Source of the DNA: Dechloromonas sp.
GTDB lineage: Bacteria; Pseudomonadota; Gammaproteobacteria; Burkholderiales; Rhodocyclaceae
NCBI GenBank assembly: GCA_017302355.1
Contig: JAFLDQ010000014.1
Coordinates: forward strand, 1-38,270
Direction: 5' to 3'
Length of the DNA: 38,270 nucleotides
The notes beneath the pieces are model-generated. The model worked only from the letters and a program-made list of their open reading frames with translations, had not been told where the DNA came from and did no database searches. Position numbers and translations under genes: made by a program. Positions 1 through 10,096 of this stretch are shown one piece after another. Numbering within the stretch: the first letter of the stretch is position 1; every line of letters begins with the position of its first letter.

Positions 1-2
1 GC

Positions 3-140
3 TGGCGTCTCTTCCATTTGCCCGGCAAGGTGGTGCGTCATGCCGGGGCCTGGGTGTTGAAGGTCGCCGCCGGGGCGCTTGATCTGTTCCGTTCGATCCG
101 CACCAAGAGCTTCGCACTGGCACAAGCGATGTCTCCGTAG
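3..140 (+). CDS. Transposase C-terminal end (IS1380-like), cut by window edge
   Basis: An open frame enters from the left edge and ends at TAG 138-140, giving 45 codons. The peptide contains LFHLPGKVVRHAGAW and a basic tail, RSIRTKSF, which resemble the end of IS1380-family (DDE group 1) transposases. The catalytic part lies outside the window, so neither intactness nor family can be settled. No start codon or promoter is visible here. The downstream 270 bases would contain the right end of the element. Family assignment is by recollection of the C-terminal pattern and is moderate at best. Confidence 0.5.
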   Translation, partial: WRLFHLPGKVVRHAGAWVLKVAAGALDLFRSIRTKSFALAQAMSP

Positions 141-411
141 TCACGGCGCGCCCAAGCTCGCCAACGGCGCGGCGCACATCCATGCGCCCGGATAGCCTCG
201 CTCAAAGTTTGTACAATTATACATTCTGCATAACCATCGCCGCGCGTGTGCTTGCGCGGCCGCTCGTTGCTCTCCCTCGCCGTCAATTTCCAGGTCCATA
301 ACGCCAATAAATCCCCGCCCTCGGGCTGTGAGAATTTCAATCGCGGAATTTGGGCCCACACTTGCGCTTTCCCGATAGCTGTATATGATTACAGTATTCG
401 AGAAATTCACC
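141..411. other. Non-coding stretch after transposase end
   Basis: No credible gene is seen. At 210-223 lies a near-perfect AT-rich palindrome, TGTACAATTATACA (one mismatched pair), in otherwise GC-rich DNA. On the minus strand it contains TATAAT but without a good -35. The segment at about 318-357 (gggctgtgagaatttcaat and the bases after it) could be the right terminal inverted repeat of the insertion sequence. This cannot be confirmed because the left end is outside the window. Confidence 0.4.
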
Positions 412-630
412 ATGCCATCACGCGTCATCTGTCCGCACTGCCACGGTCCCGTCGATCCCCGGGAGATGGACCTTGCCTTCACTCCCGACACCGAGTTCCT
501 GATCTGCCGGGAATGTGACGAACCGATCCTGCTGCCGCCACGCTGCCCGGCCCCTTTGGCGGAAGTGGCTGGCCTGGCGGAACCTGTATGGCCAGCCTGC
601 GCCGCGCCGGTTGCGGATCGCCTGCCGTGA
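412..630 (+). CDS. Small zinc-ribbon protein, coupled to helicase
   Basis: This is a 72-residue protein of unknown function. Two CxxC pairs are visible, CPHC near residues 6-9 and CREC near 34-37, which is the spacing of a four-cysteine zinc ribbon. The C-terminal half is proline/alanine rich and looks unstructured. ATG 412 is preferred because GAGAAA lies about 8 bases upstream; ATG 385 in the same frame has no ribosome binding site. Its stop codon overlaps the proposed GTG start of the helicase as GTGA at 627-630, so the two are probably translationally coupled. It could be a nucleic-acid-binding helper of the helicase, but that is inference from position only. Confidence 0.6.
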   Translation: MPSRVICPHCHGPVDPREMDLAFTPDTEFLICRECDEPILLPPRCPAPLAEVAGLAEPVWPACAAPVADRLP

Positions 631-2711
631 CCGACACGCTCGCCGTCGCCACGCCGGACTACCTCTCGGGGCTGAACGCCGACCAGCTCGATGCTGCCAC
701 CTGGGGCGGCGGACCGGAAGACGCAGACGGACCGCTGCTGGTCATCGCCGGCGCCGGGTCGGGCAAGACCAACACCCTCGCCCACCGCGTGGCGCACCTG
801 CTTGCCGGGGGCGCCGATCCCGGGCGCATCCTGCTGCTGACCTTCTCGCGCCGCGCCGCCGATGAAATGACCCGGCGCGTGCAGCGGATCGCCGCCAGGG
901 TCTCGCCGCGACACGCCCGCCTGGTCAGTGGCGGATTCCCCTGGTCCGGCACCTTCCACAGCATCGGCGCCCGGCTCCTGCGCGAATACGCCGGCCGTAT
1001 CGGCCTCGATCCCGCCTTCACCATCCATGACCGGGCCGATTCGGCCGATCTGCTGAACCTGATGCGCCATGACCTGACGCTCTCGGCCAAAGGCAGGCGC
1101 TTCCCGCTGAAGGGCACCTGCCTCGCCATCTACTCGGCGACCGTCAATACCCGGAGGACGCTGACCGAGGTTCTCCGGACGACCTTCCCGTGGTGCGGCG
1201 AATGGGAAGCGGAACTGAAAGGATTGTTCCTCGCCTACGTCGAAGCCAAGCAGTCACAGCAGGTTCTCGACTACGACGATCTCCTGCTCTACTGGGCGCA
1301 GATGGTCTGCGAACCGGCGCTCGCCCGGGAAGTCGGCGGGCGTTTCACCCATGTCCTGGTCGACGAATACCAGGACACCAATCACCTGCAGGCCAGTCTG
1401 CTACTGGCGATGAAGCCCGACGGACACGGGCTGACGGTGGTCGGCGACGACGCCCAGTCGATCTACGGTTTCCGGGGCGCCACCGTGCGCAACATCCTCG
1501 ACTTCCCGTCCAGCTTCGCGCGGCCGGCCCGCCAGGTCACGCTTGATCGCAACTACCGGTCGACCCGGCCCATCCTCGCCGCCGCCAACGCGGTCATCGG
1601 GCTGGCCAGGGAAAGCTACCGCAAGGAGCTGTGGAGCGAGCGCACCGGCGGCCAGCGGCCGCGGCTGGTCACGGTGCGCGATGACGCCGATCAGGCGGAT
1701 TTCGTCGTTGAACAGGTTCTGGCGCGGCGTGAGCGCGGAATCCGGCTGAAATCGCAGGCGGTGCTGTTCCGGACCACGCATCACAGTGTTCGCCTGGAGA
1801 TCGAGCTGACGCGGCGCAACATTCCCTTCGTCAAGTTCGGCGGGCTGAAATTCCTCGAGGCCGCCCACGTCAAGGATGTGCTCGCCCTCCTGCGCTGGGC
1901 GCAGAATCTGCGCGACCGGGTATCCGGGTTCCGGGCCATCCAGTTGCTGCCGGGGATCGGACCGAAGACCGCCAGCCGGGTTCTCGACAATCTGCAAGTT
2001 GCGCTGCCCGGCTGCAGCCTGCTGGTCGAGCAGCCCGTGCCGGAAGGGGCGCGCCCGGCGTGGCTGGAATTCGCCATGCTTGTCGAAGCCTTGGCGCCAG
2101 CCAATGCGATCTGGCCGGTCCCGCTCGAGCAGGCCGCGCGCTGGTACGAGGAACAGATGGACCGGCTGTTCGACGATGCGCCGGTCCGTATTGGCGATAT
2201 CCAGCAACTGGCGCGGATTGCGGCAACCTATCCGAGCCGCGAACGCTTCCTGACCGAACTGACGCTCGATCCTCCCGACGCGACCAGTGACGAATCCGGG
2301 GCGCCGCTGCTCGACGAGGACTATCTGAACCTGTCGACCATCCACTCGGCCAAGGGCCGCGAGTGGTCGGCGGTGTCCATTCTCAATGTGGTGGATGGCT
2401 GCCTGCCTTCCGACCTCGCCACGGGCAGCGAGATGGAGGTCGAGGAGGAGCGACGCCTGCTCTATGTCGCCATGACCCGGGCCAGGGATGATCTCGAACT
2501 GGTGGTGCCCCAGCGCTTCCACGTCTCGGGGCAGGCGGGCGCCGGTGACCGGCATGTCTACGCCAGCCGGACCCGCTTCATTCCCCGGCAGTTGCTGGAA
2601 CACTTCGAAAGCGCGGTGTGGCCGCTGGCGGCGCCGGAATCCGCCGGGGTTAGCGGAGTCGAGCGTCCGACCGTCGATCTGGCCGCCCGGATGCGGGCGA
2701 TGTGGCGCTGA
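627..2711 (+). CDS. UvrD/Rep-family 3'-5' ATP-dependent DNA helicase
   Basis: An SF1A helicase of 694 residues that translocates 3'-5' on single-stranded DNA, the family of UvrD, Rep and PcrA. All motifs are visible in order: I GAGSGKT (residues 42-48), Ia TFSRRAADEM, II VDEYQDTN, III GDDAQSIYGFRGA, IV LDRNYRST, V LSTIHSAKGREW, and VI RRLLYVAMTRARDD. The length is normal for the family. GTG 627 overlaps the stop of the zinc-ribbon gene (GTGA); an alternative ATG 588 would add 13 weakly conserved residues. It is not assignable to uvrD or rep proper. Such extra UvrD-like helicases are common in proteobacteria and their exact repair role is often unknown. The enzyme class is certain; the pathway is not. 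Confidence 0.93.
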   Translation: MTDTLAVATPDYLSGLNADQLDAATWGGGPEDADGPLLVIAGAGSGKTNTLAHRVAHLLAGGADPGRILLLTFSRRAADEMTRRVQRIAARVSPRHARLVSGGFPWSGTFHSIGARLLREYAGRIGLDPAFTIHDRADSADLLNLMRHDLTLSAKGRRFPLKGTCLAIYSATVNTRRTLTEVLRTTFPWCGEWEAELKGLFLAYVEAKQSQQVLDYDDLLLYWAQMVCEPALAREVGGRFTHVLVDEYQDTNHLQASLLLAMKPDGHGLTVVGDDAQSIYGFRGATVRNILDFPSSFARPARQVTLDRNYRSTRPILAAANAVIGLARESYRKELWSERTGGQRPRLVTVRDDADQADFVVEQVLARRERGIRLKSQAVLFRTTHHSVRLEIELTRRNIPFVKFGGLKFLEAAHVKDVLALLRWAQNLRDRVSGFRAIQLLPGIGPKTASRVLDNLQVALPGCSLLVEQPVPEGARPAWLEFAMLVEALAPANAIWPVPLEQAARWYEEQMDRLFDDAPVRIGDIQQLARIAATYPSRERFLTELTLDPPDATSDESGAPLLDEDYLNLSTIHSAKGREWSAVSILNVVDGCLPSDLATGSEMEVEEERRLLYVAMTRARDDLELVVPQRFHVSGQAGAGDRHVYASRTRFIPRQLLEHFESAVWPLAAPESAGVSGVERPTVDLAARMRAMWR

Positions 2712-2817
2712 AAGCGGCTTTCCGCGCGGCTCGCGTAAGGATCGAAGCGGCGCCCGGGGTTTCTGCCGTTTGCGCGATCGATTCCGGCCAGTCTGCGGGG
2801 AGTGGATCCGGGATTCC

Positions 2818-3090
2818 TCAGGTTTGCAGGGAAGCCTCGAAGAGCGCCTCATCATTGCTGGAGAAGCGAAACTGGGCAAACAGGATCTTCAGCCGACTGG
2901 AACGGATGGTCGCCGTCGCCGCGAACCAGATGCCGATCCTCCTGCCTTGCTTGACCAGGGTGCTGAAGGCATAGTGCCATTCACGAGCTTCGGCAAGACG
3001 CTCGATCACTTCCCGCTCGTTGTTGATTGCGACGCCAGCCTGCTTCAGCGACTGGATGAACAGCGTGGATTCGGTTTGATTCACGAACAT
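2818..3090 (-). CDS. Hypothetical protein, 90 residues
   Basis: A small basic protein I do not recognise. ATG 3090 is chosen because GGAG sits seven bases upstream; ATG 3117 in the same frame would add nine residues with a poorer site. The middle is helical and charged (REVIERLAEAREWHYAF). The C-terminal half has hydrophobic strands (RIGIWFAATATI, LKILFAQFRF), suggesting a small soluble alpha/beta fold with no signal peptide or membrane segment. It is convergent with the helicase gene, with 106 bases between the two stops and no clear terminator there. No function is proposed. Confidence 0.6.
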   Translation of the reverse strand: MFVNQTESTLFIQSLKQAGVAINNEREVIERLAEAREWHYAFSTLVKQGRRIGIWFAATATIRSSRLKILFAQFRFSSNDEALFEASLQT

Positions 3091-3380
3091 TTTCGACTCC
3101 GTCAGTAGCGTTTCCATGCCCAGTCAACGGCAGGCCCGGCGATTCCGCCGACCGCCTTTTGTGGTGTTCGTGTAACAGAAGTCTCCATGCGCCGGACCCG
3201 GATCCGGGCGGTGTCCCGCCGATTCGCCTTGCCCTACCGCCTGCCAGAAAAGGCCATGCCGCGCGCCGCAAGGCCATTGGCGAGGCATCCGGATAGCGGA
3301 TAAACTGTCTCCGATCCTCGGGAAGACCGGGAATGAAGTCTCAAACCGTACTAGGAACCAAACTTGGAACCCAAGAAACC
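3091..3380. other. Intergenic stretch with no gene recognised
   Basis: About 290 bases between the small unknown gene and the tRNA terminator. The base composition drifts from GC-rich to AT-richer near 3330-3380, where short repeated words occur (ggaacc / ggaaccc / gaaacc). I see no open frame with a ribosome binding site and no convincing promoter. Being next to a tRNA 3' end it could be an old integration scar, but no direct repeat of the tRNA end was found. Confidence 0.5.
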
Positions 3381-3415
3381 AAAAACCCGCAAGGCCTTGT
3401 GCCATGCGGGTTTTT
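3381..3415 (-). terminator. Rho-independent terminator after tRNA-Ser
   Basis: Perfect 11-bp inverted repeat AAAAACCCGCA (3381-3391) and TGCGGGTTTTT (3405-3415) with a 13-base loop. Read on the minus strand it is a GC stem flanked by A and T runs, 10 bases beyond the tRNA 3' CCA. The A/T flanks make it potentially bidirectional. Confidence 0.85.
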
Positions 3416-3425
3416 GTTGTGTTCC

Positions 3426-3518
3426 TGGCGGAGAGGATGGGATTCGAACCCATGTGCCAGACTTCTCTGACCATCCGATTTCGAGTCGGCGCCGTTATGG
3501 CCACTTCGGTACCTCTCC
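3426..3518 (-). tRNA. serX: tRNA-Ser(CGA)
   Basis: A 93-base cloverleaf on the minus strand with encoded CCA (3426-3428). The acceptor stem GGAGAGG/CCTCTCC (3512-3518 with 3430-3436), discriminator G, D-arm starting CCGAAGTGG, anticodon loop CTCGAAA giving anticodon CGA, a long variable arm as expected for a class II serine tRNA, and the T-loop GTTCGAATC are all present. It reads UCG codons. A -10-like TATTAT lies 13-18 bases upstream and a strong terminator follows. The gene symbol is a generic label for this isoacceptor. Seryl-tRNA synthetase is encoded only 1.5 kb away. Confidence 0.95.
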
Positions 3519-3530
3519 GGAGCGGGCAGG

Positions 3531-3536
3531 ATAATA
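3531..3536 (-). promoter_or_regulatory. Candidate -10 box for tRNA-Ser
   Basis: TATTAT on the minus strand, ending 13 bases before the tRNA 5' end, which would start transcription a few bases upstream of the mature tRNA. No good -35 hexamer is seen at 16-18 bases. The overlapping plus-strand GATAAT (3530-3535) could similarly serve the divergent transglycosylase gene. Confidence 0.35.
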
Positions 3537-3550
3537 GCACAAAACTGTGC

Positions 3551-6317
<2,767 letters not shown>

Positions 6318-6322
<5 letters not shown>

Positions 6323-6893
6323 CGCGACGCAACAGGCGGCCCAGCAGCCCCCAGAGCTTGTAGAGGATGGCCCCGGCGATCACCAGGAACACCGCCAGCA
6401 GGCCGAGAAACAGCAGCGGCGCGGCGAGCATCGCCCACAGCCCGCCGAGCACCATGCCCTCCTCGCCGAACGAGGCGAGCCAGTTCGAGAACGGCTCCGG
6501 GGAAGCGTTGATCGCCAACCGGCCGCCGGCCTTGGCGAAATGCGTGCCGGCGGTGATCGTGCCGCCGATCAACCCGGCCGCCACCATCCACGCCGGATCG
6601 ACCTCGCCCAGCGCGAAGGCGGCGAGCAGCGCGCCGGCCGGAATGCGGATGAAGGTCTGGACGCTGTCCCACAGCGAATCGAAGGCCGGCACCTTGTCGG
6701 CGATCAGCTCGGCCAGCGCCATGACGCCGGCGACGCCGATGACCAGCGGGTGTTGCAGGACCGCCAGCGTCGCCGGCAGGTGCAGGTAGCCGAGGTGGGA
6801 CAGCGCCCCGGCGAGGAAGACGACGAGATAGAGGCGCAGCCCGCTGGCCCAGGCGAGGCCGGCGGAGAGGGCGATGGTCTGGGCGAGATCCAT
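6318..6893 (-). CDS. DUF4126 family membrane protein
   Basis: A 191-residue integral membrane protein matching the DUF4126 pattern: N-terminal LSAGLAWASGLRLYLVVF, a GLIGGTITAGTHFAKAGGR block and a hydrophobic C-terminal pair of helices. Four to five transmembrane segments are visible (about 8-28, 45-65, 80-98, 110-125, 148-180). Function is unknown for the family. Its ATG overlaps the rarA stop by one base (TAATG), so it is translated as part of the rarA transcript. Related betaproteobacteria often carry this gene in the rarA-serS interval, but I am recalling that and cannot check it. Confidence 0.85.
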
Positions 6894-8227
6894 TATTTCC
6901 TGGCCTTGCGGTCGAGCTCGCGCAGGTGCGCCAGCTTTTCGCCGATCTTGCCTTCCAGCCCGCGCGGCGTCGGCGCATACCAGCCGGGCTCGGCCATGCC
7001 ATCGGGCAGGTAGGTTTCGCCGACGGCGTAGGCTTCCGGCTCGTCGTGGGCGTAGCGGTATTCCTTGCCAAAACCCAGATCCTTCATCAGCCTGGTCGGC
7101 GCGTTGCGCAGGTGCACCGGCACCGGCCGCGAGCCGTCCTGCTTCACGAAGGCGCGCGCCGCATTCCAGGCGTTGTAGCCGGCATTCGACTTGGCGGCGA
7201 CGGCCAGGTAAAGCACCGCCTGCGCCAGCGCCAGTTCGCCCTCCGGCGAGCCGAGGCGCTCGTAGGTTGCCGCCGCGTCGTTGGCCATCTGCATGGCGCG
7301 CGGGTCGGCCAGGCCAATGTCCTCCCAGGCCATGCGGATGATCCGCCGCGCCAGGTAACGCGGGTCGGCGCCGCCGTCGAGCATGCGCGTGAACCAGTAG
7401 AGCGCGGCGTCCGGATGCGAGCCGCGCACCGCCTTGTGCAGCGCCGAGATCTGGTCGTAGAAGGCGTCGCCGCCCTTGTCGAAACGGCGCAGACTTTGGG
7501 CGACCGTTTTCTCGACCAATTCGCCGTCGACCGCGACAATGCCCGCCGTGTGGGCCGCGATGCGGATCTGTTCGAGCAGATTGAGCAGCCGTCGCGCATC
7601 GCCGTCGGCCAGCCCGACCAGGCGCGTGCGCGCCGCCTCGTCGAACGAAAGATCGGCCAGCGCCCGCTCGCCGGCACGGTCGAAGAGCTGGCCCATCTCG
7701 TCCTCGGCGAGCGGCTGCAGCACATACACCGTGGCGCGCGAAAGGAGCGCCGAATTGACCTCGAACGACGGATTCTCGGTCGTCGCCCCGATGAAGGTAA
7801 GCAGGCCGCTCTCGACGAAGGGCAGAAAGCCGTCCTGCTGCGCCTTGTTGAAGCGGTGGATTTCATCGACGAAGAGGATGGTCCGCCGCCCCTGGTCGCG
7901 CCACATCTCCGCCTGCGCCACCGCCTCGCGCACCTCCTTGATGCCCGAGAACACCGCCGACAGCGCGATGAACTCGCACGCGAACTGCGTCGCCATCATC
8001 CGCGCCAGCGTCGTCTTGCCCACCCCCGGCGGCCCCCACAGGATCATCGAATGCGGCTGGCCGGATGCGAAGGCGAGGCGCAGCGGCTTGCCCGGCCCGA
8101 GCAGGTGCTGCTGGCCGATCACCTCGTCCGGCGTCTGCGGGCGCAACTGCTCGGCGAGCGGGGCAAAGCCCGGCTTGCTGCGGTCAACCGGAAATTCCGG
8201 CGAATTTCCCGAGAACAGGTCGCTCAA
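6893..8227 (-). CDS. rarA: Replication-associated recombination protein A (RarA/MgsA AAA+ ATPase)
   Basis: A 444-residue clamp-loader-like AAA+ ATPase that acts at stalled replication forks. Walker A is GPPGVGKT (residues 65-72), Walker B is ILFVDEIHRF (near 116-125), sensor 1 lies in GATTENPSF, and the RuvB-like and MgsA C-terminal tetramerisation domains follow (AWEDIGLADPRA). Full family length. The frame is open upstream only to a TGA about 30 bases away and offers no ATG, so TTG 8227 is the likely start, with no good ribosome binding site. In related genomes rarA follows lolA closely; here a 6.4-kb island separates them and its native upstream sequence appears to be gone, which may explain the weak start. 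Confidence 0.95.
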   Translation of the reverse strand: MSDLFSGNSPEFPVDRSKPGFAPLAEQLRPQTPDEVIGQQHLLGPGKPLRLAFASGQPHSMILWGPPGVGKTTLARMMATQFACEFIALSAVFSGIKEVREAVAQAEMWRDQGRRTILFVDEIHRFNKAQQDGFLPFVESGLLTFIGATTENPSFEVNSALLSRATVYVLQPLAEDEMGQLFDRAGERALADLSFDEAARTRLVGLADGDARRLLNLLEQIRIAAHTAGIVAVDGELVEKTVAQSLRRFDKGGDAFYDQISALHKAVRGSHPDAALYWFTRMLDGGADPRYLARRIIRMAWEDIGLADPRAMQMANDAAATYERLGSPEGELALAQAVLYLAVAAKSNAGYNAWNAARAFVKQDGSRPVPVHLRNAPTRLMKDLGFGKEYRYAHDEPEAYAVGETYLPDGMAEPGWYAPTPRGLEGKIGEKLAHLRELDRKARK

Positions 8228-8257
8228 GATGTCATACCCATGCGCTTCCCGAACCGC

Positions 8258-8716
8258 TCACGCGGAAGGCCCGACAATGTCCAGCCGGGGAAAATAATTG
8301 CGGTAGCGTCGCACATCCCGCGTCAATAGCCGCATGCCGCACACCAGGGCATGGGCGCCAATGTAGAAATCCGGCATCGGCGAGGTCTTGGCCCCTGCCG
8401 CCAGGCGATAGACGCGAAACGCCTGCCCGGCGAGAAACGCCGCATCCCACGGCAACGGCTCGCGCGCCAGCGGCAGGCCGGCCAGCGCCGCCTCGAGATC
8501 GGCAGCGCGCTCGTAGCGCGCCGCCAGTTCGGCCAGGATCAGCGGATTGATGACCAGCGGCCCGCGCGCCGCCATTCTGTCCAGCTGGTCCAGCGACCAG
8601 TCGGCCCATTGCACATCGTCCGCCAGCACATCGATCAGCACGCAACTATCCACCAGCGTGGCTGACGCATGCACGGCGTACGCCGATACCGCCTCGTTTG
8701 CCGACAGGCCGGCCAT
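8258..8716 (-). CDS. PIN-domain toxin (VapC-like ribonuclease)
   Basis: A 152-residue PIN-domain protein, the predicted RNase toxin of a type II toxin-antitoxin pair. Four acidic residues of the Mg-binding pocket are visible: D23 in LVDSCVLID, E63 in LILAELAARY, D116 in MPDFYIGAHAL and D134 in LTRDVRRY. The TRDVRRYRNYFP ending is typical of VapC proteins. An extra 20 N-terminal residues precede the usual start of the fold, so a start further in is possible. It begins 3 bases after the stop of the AbrB-type antitoxin and must be co-transcribed with it. It ends 30 bases before rarA, so read-through into rarA is plausible. Confidence 0.87.
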   Translation of the reverse strand: MAGLSANEAVSAYAVHASATLVDSCVLIDVLADDVQWADWSLDQLDRMAARGPLVINPLILAELAARYERAADLEAALAGLPLAREPLPWDAAFLAGQAFRVYRLAAGAKTSPMPDFYIGAHALVCGMRLLTRDVRRYRNYFPRLDIVGPSA

Positions 8717-8719
8717 GGC

Positions 8720-8959
8720 TCAACCGCGCAGAAAATTCATGAACTCGTCGGTACTCATGCCCTTGAACTGCGCCGCATTGGCCGAACCGCGCACCCGCGA
8801 GAAAGCCGCCCGAACGGCACCCGTGGCAGCCTTGACCGGGCGAATCACCACTTCGCCGTTCTCCCGCAATTCGAACACCACCTCGCCATGCGGCAACAGC
8901 CCTGCCTTCTCGCGGATTTCCTGCGGAATCGTCACCTGGCCCTTGCTGGTAATCTTCAT
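8720..8959 (-). CDS. AbrB/MazE-type antitoxin (VapB-like)
   Basis: A 79-residue antitoxin with an N-terminal swapped-hairpin SpoVT/AbrB DNA-binding domain (MKITSKGQVTIPQEIREKAG) and a C-terminal tail (STDEFMNFLRG) that should wrap the toxin. ATG 8959 is chosen because GGAG stands six bases upstream; ATG 8971 is the alternative and has no site. It would neutralise the PIN toxin and repress its own promoter. The inverted repeat ACTCT-N6-AGAGT at 8979-8994, just upstream, is a good operator candidate. Confidence 0.88.
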   Translation of the reverse strand: MKITSKGQVTIPQEIREKAGLLPHGEVVFELRENGEVVIRPVKAATGAVRAAFSRVRGSANAAQFKGMSTDEFMNFLRG

Positions 8960-8978
8960 CGCACGCTCCATTTTTCTT

Positions 8979-8994
8979 ACTCTTACCGTAGAGT
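8979..8994 (-). promoter_or_regulatory. Operator/promoter candidate of the VapBC-like operon
   Basis: ACTCT (8979-8983) and AGAGT (8990-8994) form a 5-bp inverted repeat with a 6-base spacer. On the minus strand it overlaps a -10-like TATTAC (8993-8998), so antitoxin binding here would block transcription. AbrB-type antitoxins usually bind such short palindromes over their own promoter. Confidence 0.45.
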
Positions 8995-9008
8995 AATACC
9001 AACACCCC

Positions 9009-10013
9009 TCACAGTAAACTCCGCACCCCATCCAGCGGCGACATCACGCCCCGCCCGCCACGATTGAGCACATGGGTGTAGATCATCGTCGTCGACACAT
9101 CGGCATGACCGAGCAGCTCCTGCACCGTCCGGATGTCGTAGCCCGATTCCAGCAGATGCGTCGCGAAGGAATGGCGCAAGGTGTGCACCGATACCGGCTT
9201 GGCGATGCCCGCCCGCTCCGTCGCCTGCTTCATCGCCCGCTGCAGCGCCTTTTCATGCGCATGGTGCCGGCGCTCGATGCGGCTGCGCGGATCGACCGCC
9301 AAGCCATCCGCCGGGAATATCCAGAACCACGCCCAACTCGTCCCGGCATCGGGATACTTCCGCGCCAGGGCGTCCGGCAGATACACCCCCGGCGAGCCGT
9401 TGGCACGGTCGCGATCGAACAAACCCCGCGCCCGCCGCAACTGCCCCTGCATCGGGCCAAGCAAGCTGGCCGGCAGCATCGTGACGCGATCCTTCGCGCC
9501 CTTTCCTTCGCGCACCAGAATCTCCCGCCGCGTGAAATCGACATCCTTGACCCGCAGGCGCAGGCATTCCATCAGGCGCATCCCGGTTCCGTACAGCAAG
9601 CGCGCCAGCAAGGCATGTTCCGGCCGCACCGCATCCAGCAGGCGGGCCACCTCGTCACGATTGAGCACGGTCGGCATGCGCGCCGGCTTCTTCGGGCGAA
9701 CGAGATCATCCAGCCACGGCAGCTCGACCTGCAGAACCCGCTTGTAGAGGAACAGCAGGGCCGATAACGCCTGCTGCTGGGTAGCCGCGGCCACGTCGCG
9801 TTCGACCGCCAGGCAGGACAGATACGCTGTCACCTCGCGAGCCCCCATCTCGCGCGGATGCCGCATGCCATGGAAGCGGATGAAGTTCACGATCCAATGG
9901 ACATACGCCTGCTCCGTGCGTATGCTGTAATGCCGTAGGCGTACCGCGGCGCGCACCTGATCGATCAGGCGCGGCGATCCGCTAATCGCCCTGTCGGAAA
10001 TGTCCGGTTTCAT
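9009..10013 (-). CDS. intI: Integron integrase (IntI tyrosine recombinase)
   Basis: A 334-residue tyrosine recombinase that catalyses attI x attC cassette insertion and attC x attC excision. The SAM-like N-terminal domain (HYSIRTEQAYVHWIVNFIRF) is followed by the catalytic domain with R146 (GTGMRLMECLRLR), K171, H277 and R280 (HTLRHSFATHLL), H303 (LLGHADVSTT) and nucleophile Y312 (IYTHV). Between patches II and III, at about residues 212-255, lies the insert that distinguishes IntI from XerC/D (ALARKYPDAGTSWAWFWIFP, then RRHHAHEKALQRA). The gene is full length and uninterrupted, so it should be active. It points away from the cassettes, as in class 1-3 integrons. A LexA box sits 14-29 bases upstream of the ATG. 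Confidence 0.96.
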   Translation of the reverse strand: MKPDISDRAISGSPRLIDQVRAAVRLRHYSIRTEQAYVHWIVNFIRFHGMRHPREMGAREVTAYLSCLAVERDVAAATQQQALSALLFLYKRVLQVELPWLDDLVRPKKPARMPTVLNRDEVARLLDAVRPEHALLARLLYGTGMRLMECLRLRVKDVDFTRREILVREGKGAKDRVTMLPASLLGPMQGQLRRARGLFDRDRANGSPGVYLPDALARKYPDAGTSWAWFWIFPADGLAVDPRSRIERRHHAHEKALQRAMKQATERAGIAKPVSVHTLRHSFATHLLESGYDIRTVQELLGHADVSTTMIYTHVLNRGGRGVMSPLDGVRSLL

Positions 10014-10026
10014 CGATCAAGGACCA

Positions 10027-10042
10027 CTGTATGGATGCACAG
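10027..10042. promoter_or_regulatory. LexA (SOS) box upstream of intI
   Basis: CTGTATGGATGCACAG is a perfect CTGT-N8-ACAG site, extended symmetrically by A and T (ACTGT...ACAGT). It begins at the last base of the proposed intI -10 and lies 14 bases from the intI ATG, so LexA binding would block transcription. SOS control of integrases by LexA is established for class 1 and Vibrio integrons. Confidence 0.88.
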
Positions 10043-10070
10043 TTGTACCCGCAAATCCCTTGCGCTGCAA
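10042..10070 (-). promoter_or_regulatory. Candidate sigma-70 promoter of intI
   Basis: On the minus strand TTGCAG (10065-10070) and TACAAC (10042-10047) are separated by 17 bases. The -10 abuts the LexA box. Both hexamers match the consensus at four of six positions, which suits a normally weak, inducible promoter. Confidence 0.55.
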
Positions 10071-10074
10071 GGGA
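10056..10074. repeat. Perfect hairpin in the intI promoter
   Basis: TCCCTTGC (10056-10063) and GCAAGGGA (10067-10074) form a perfect 8-bp inverted repeat with loop GCT. It covers the proposed intI -35 hexamer. No T-run follows on either strand, so it is not a normal terminator; it may be a regulator-binding site. Confidence 0.5.
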
Positions 10075-10096
10075 AATCTTTGTCCGGCGTTCCAGC

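Noticed and set aside
3091..3425. Integration scar (attL/attR) at the tRNA-Ser 3' end
   Set aside because: No second copy of the tRNA 3' end and no integrase next to it; the only integrase here is of the integron type.
10056..10074. Hairpin upstream of intI considered as a transcription terminator
   Set aside because: No T-run follows on either strand; it was kept only as an inverted repeat in the promoter.
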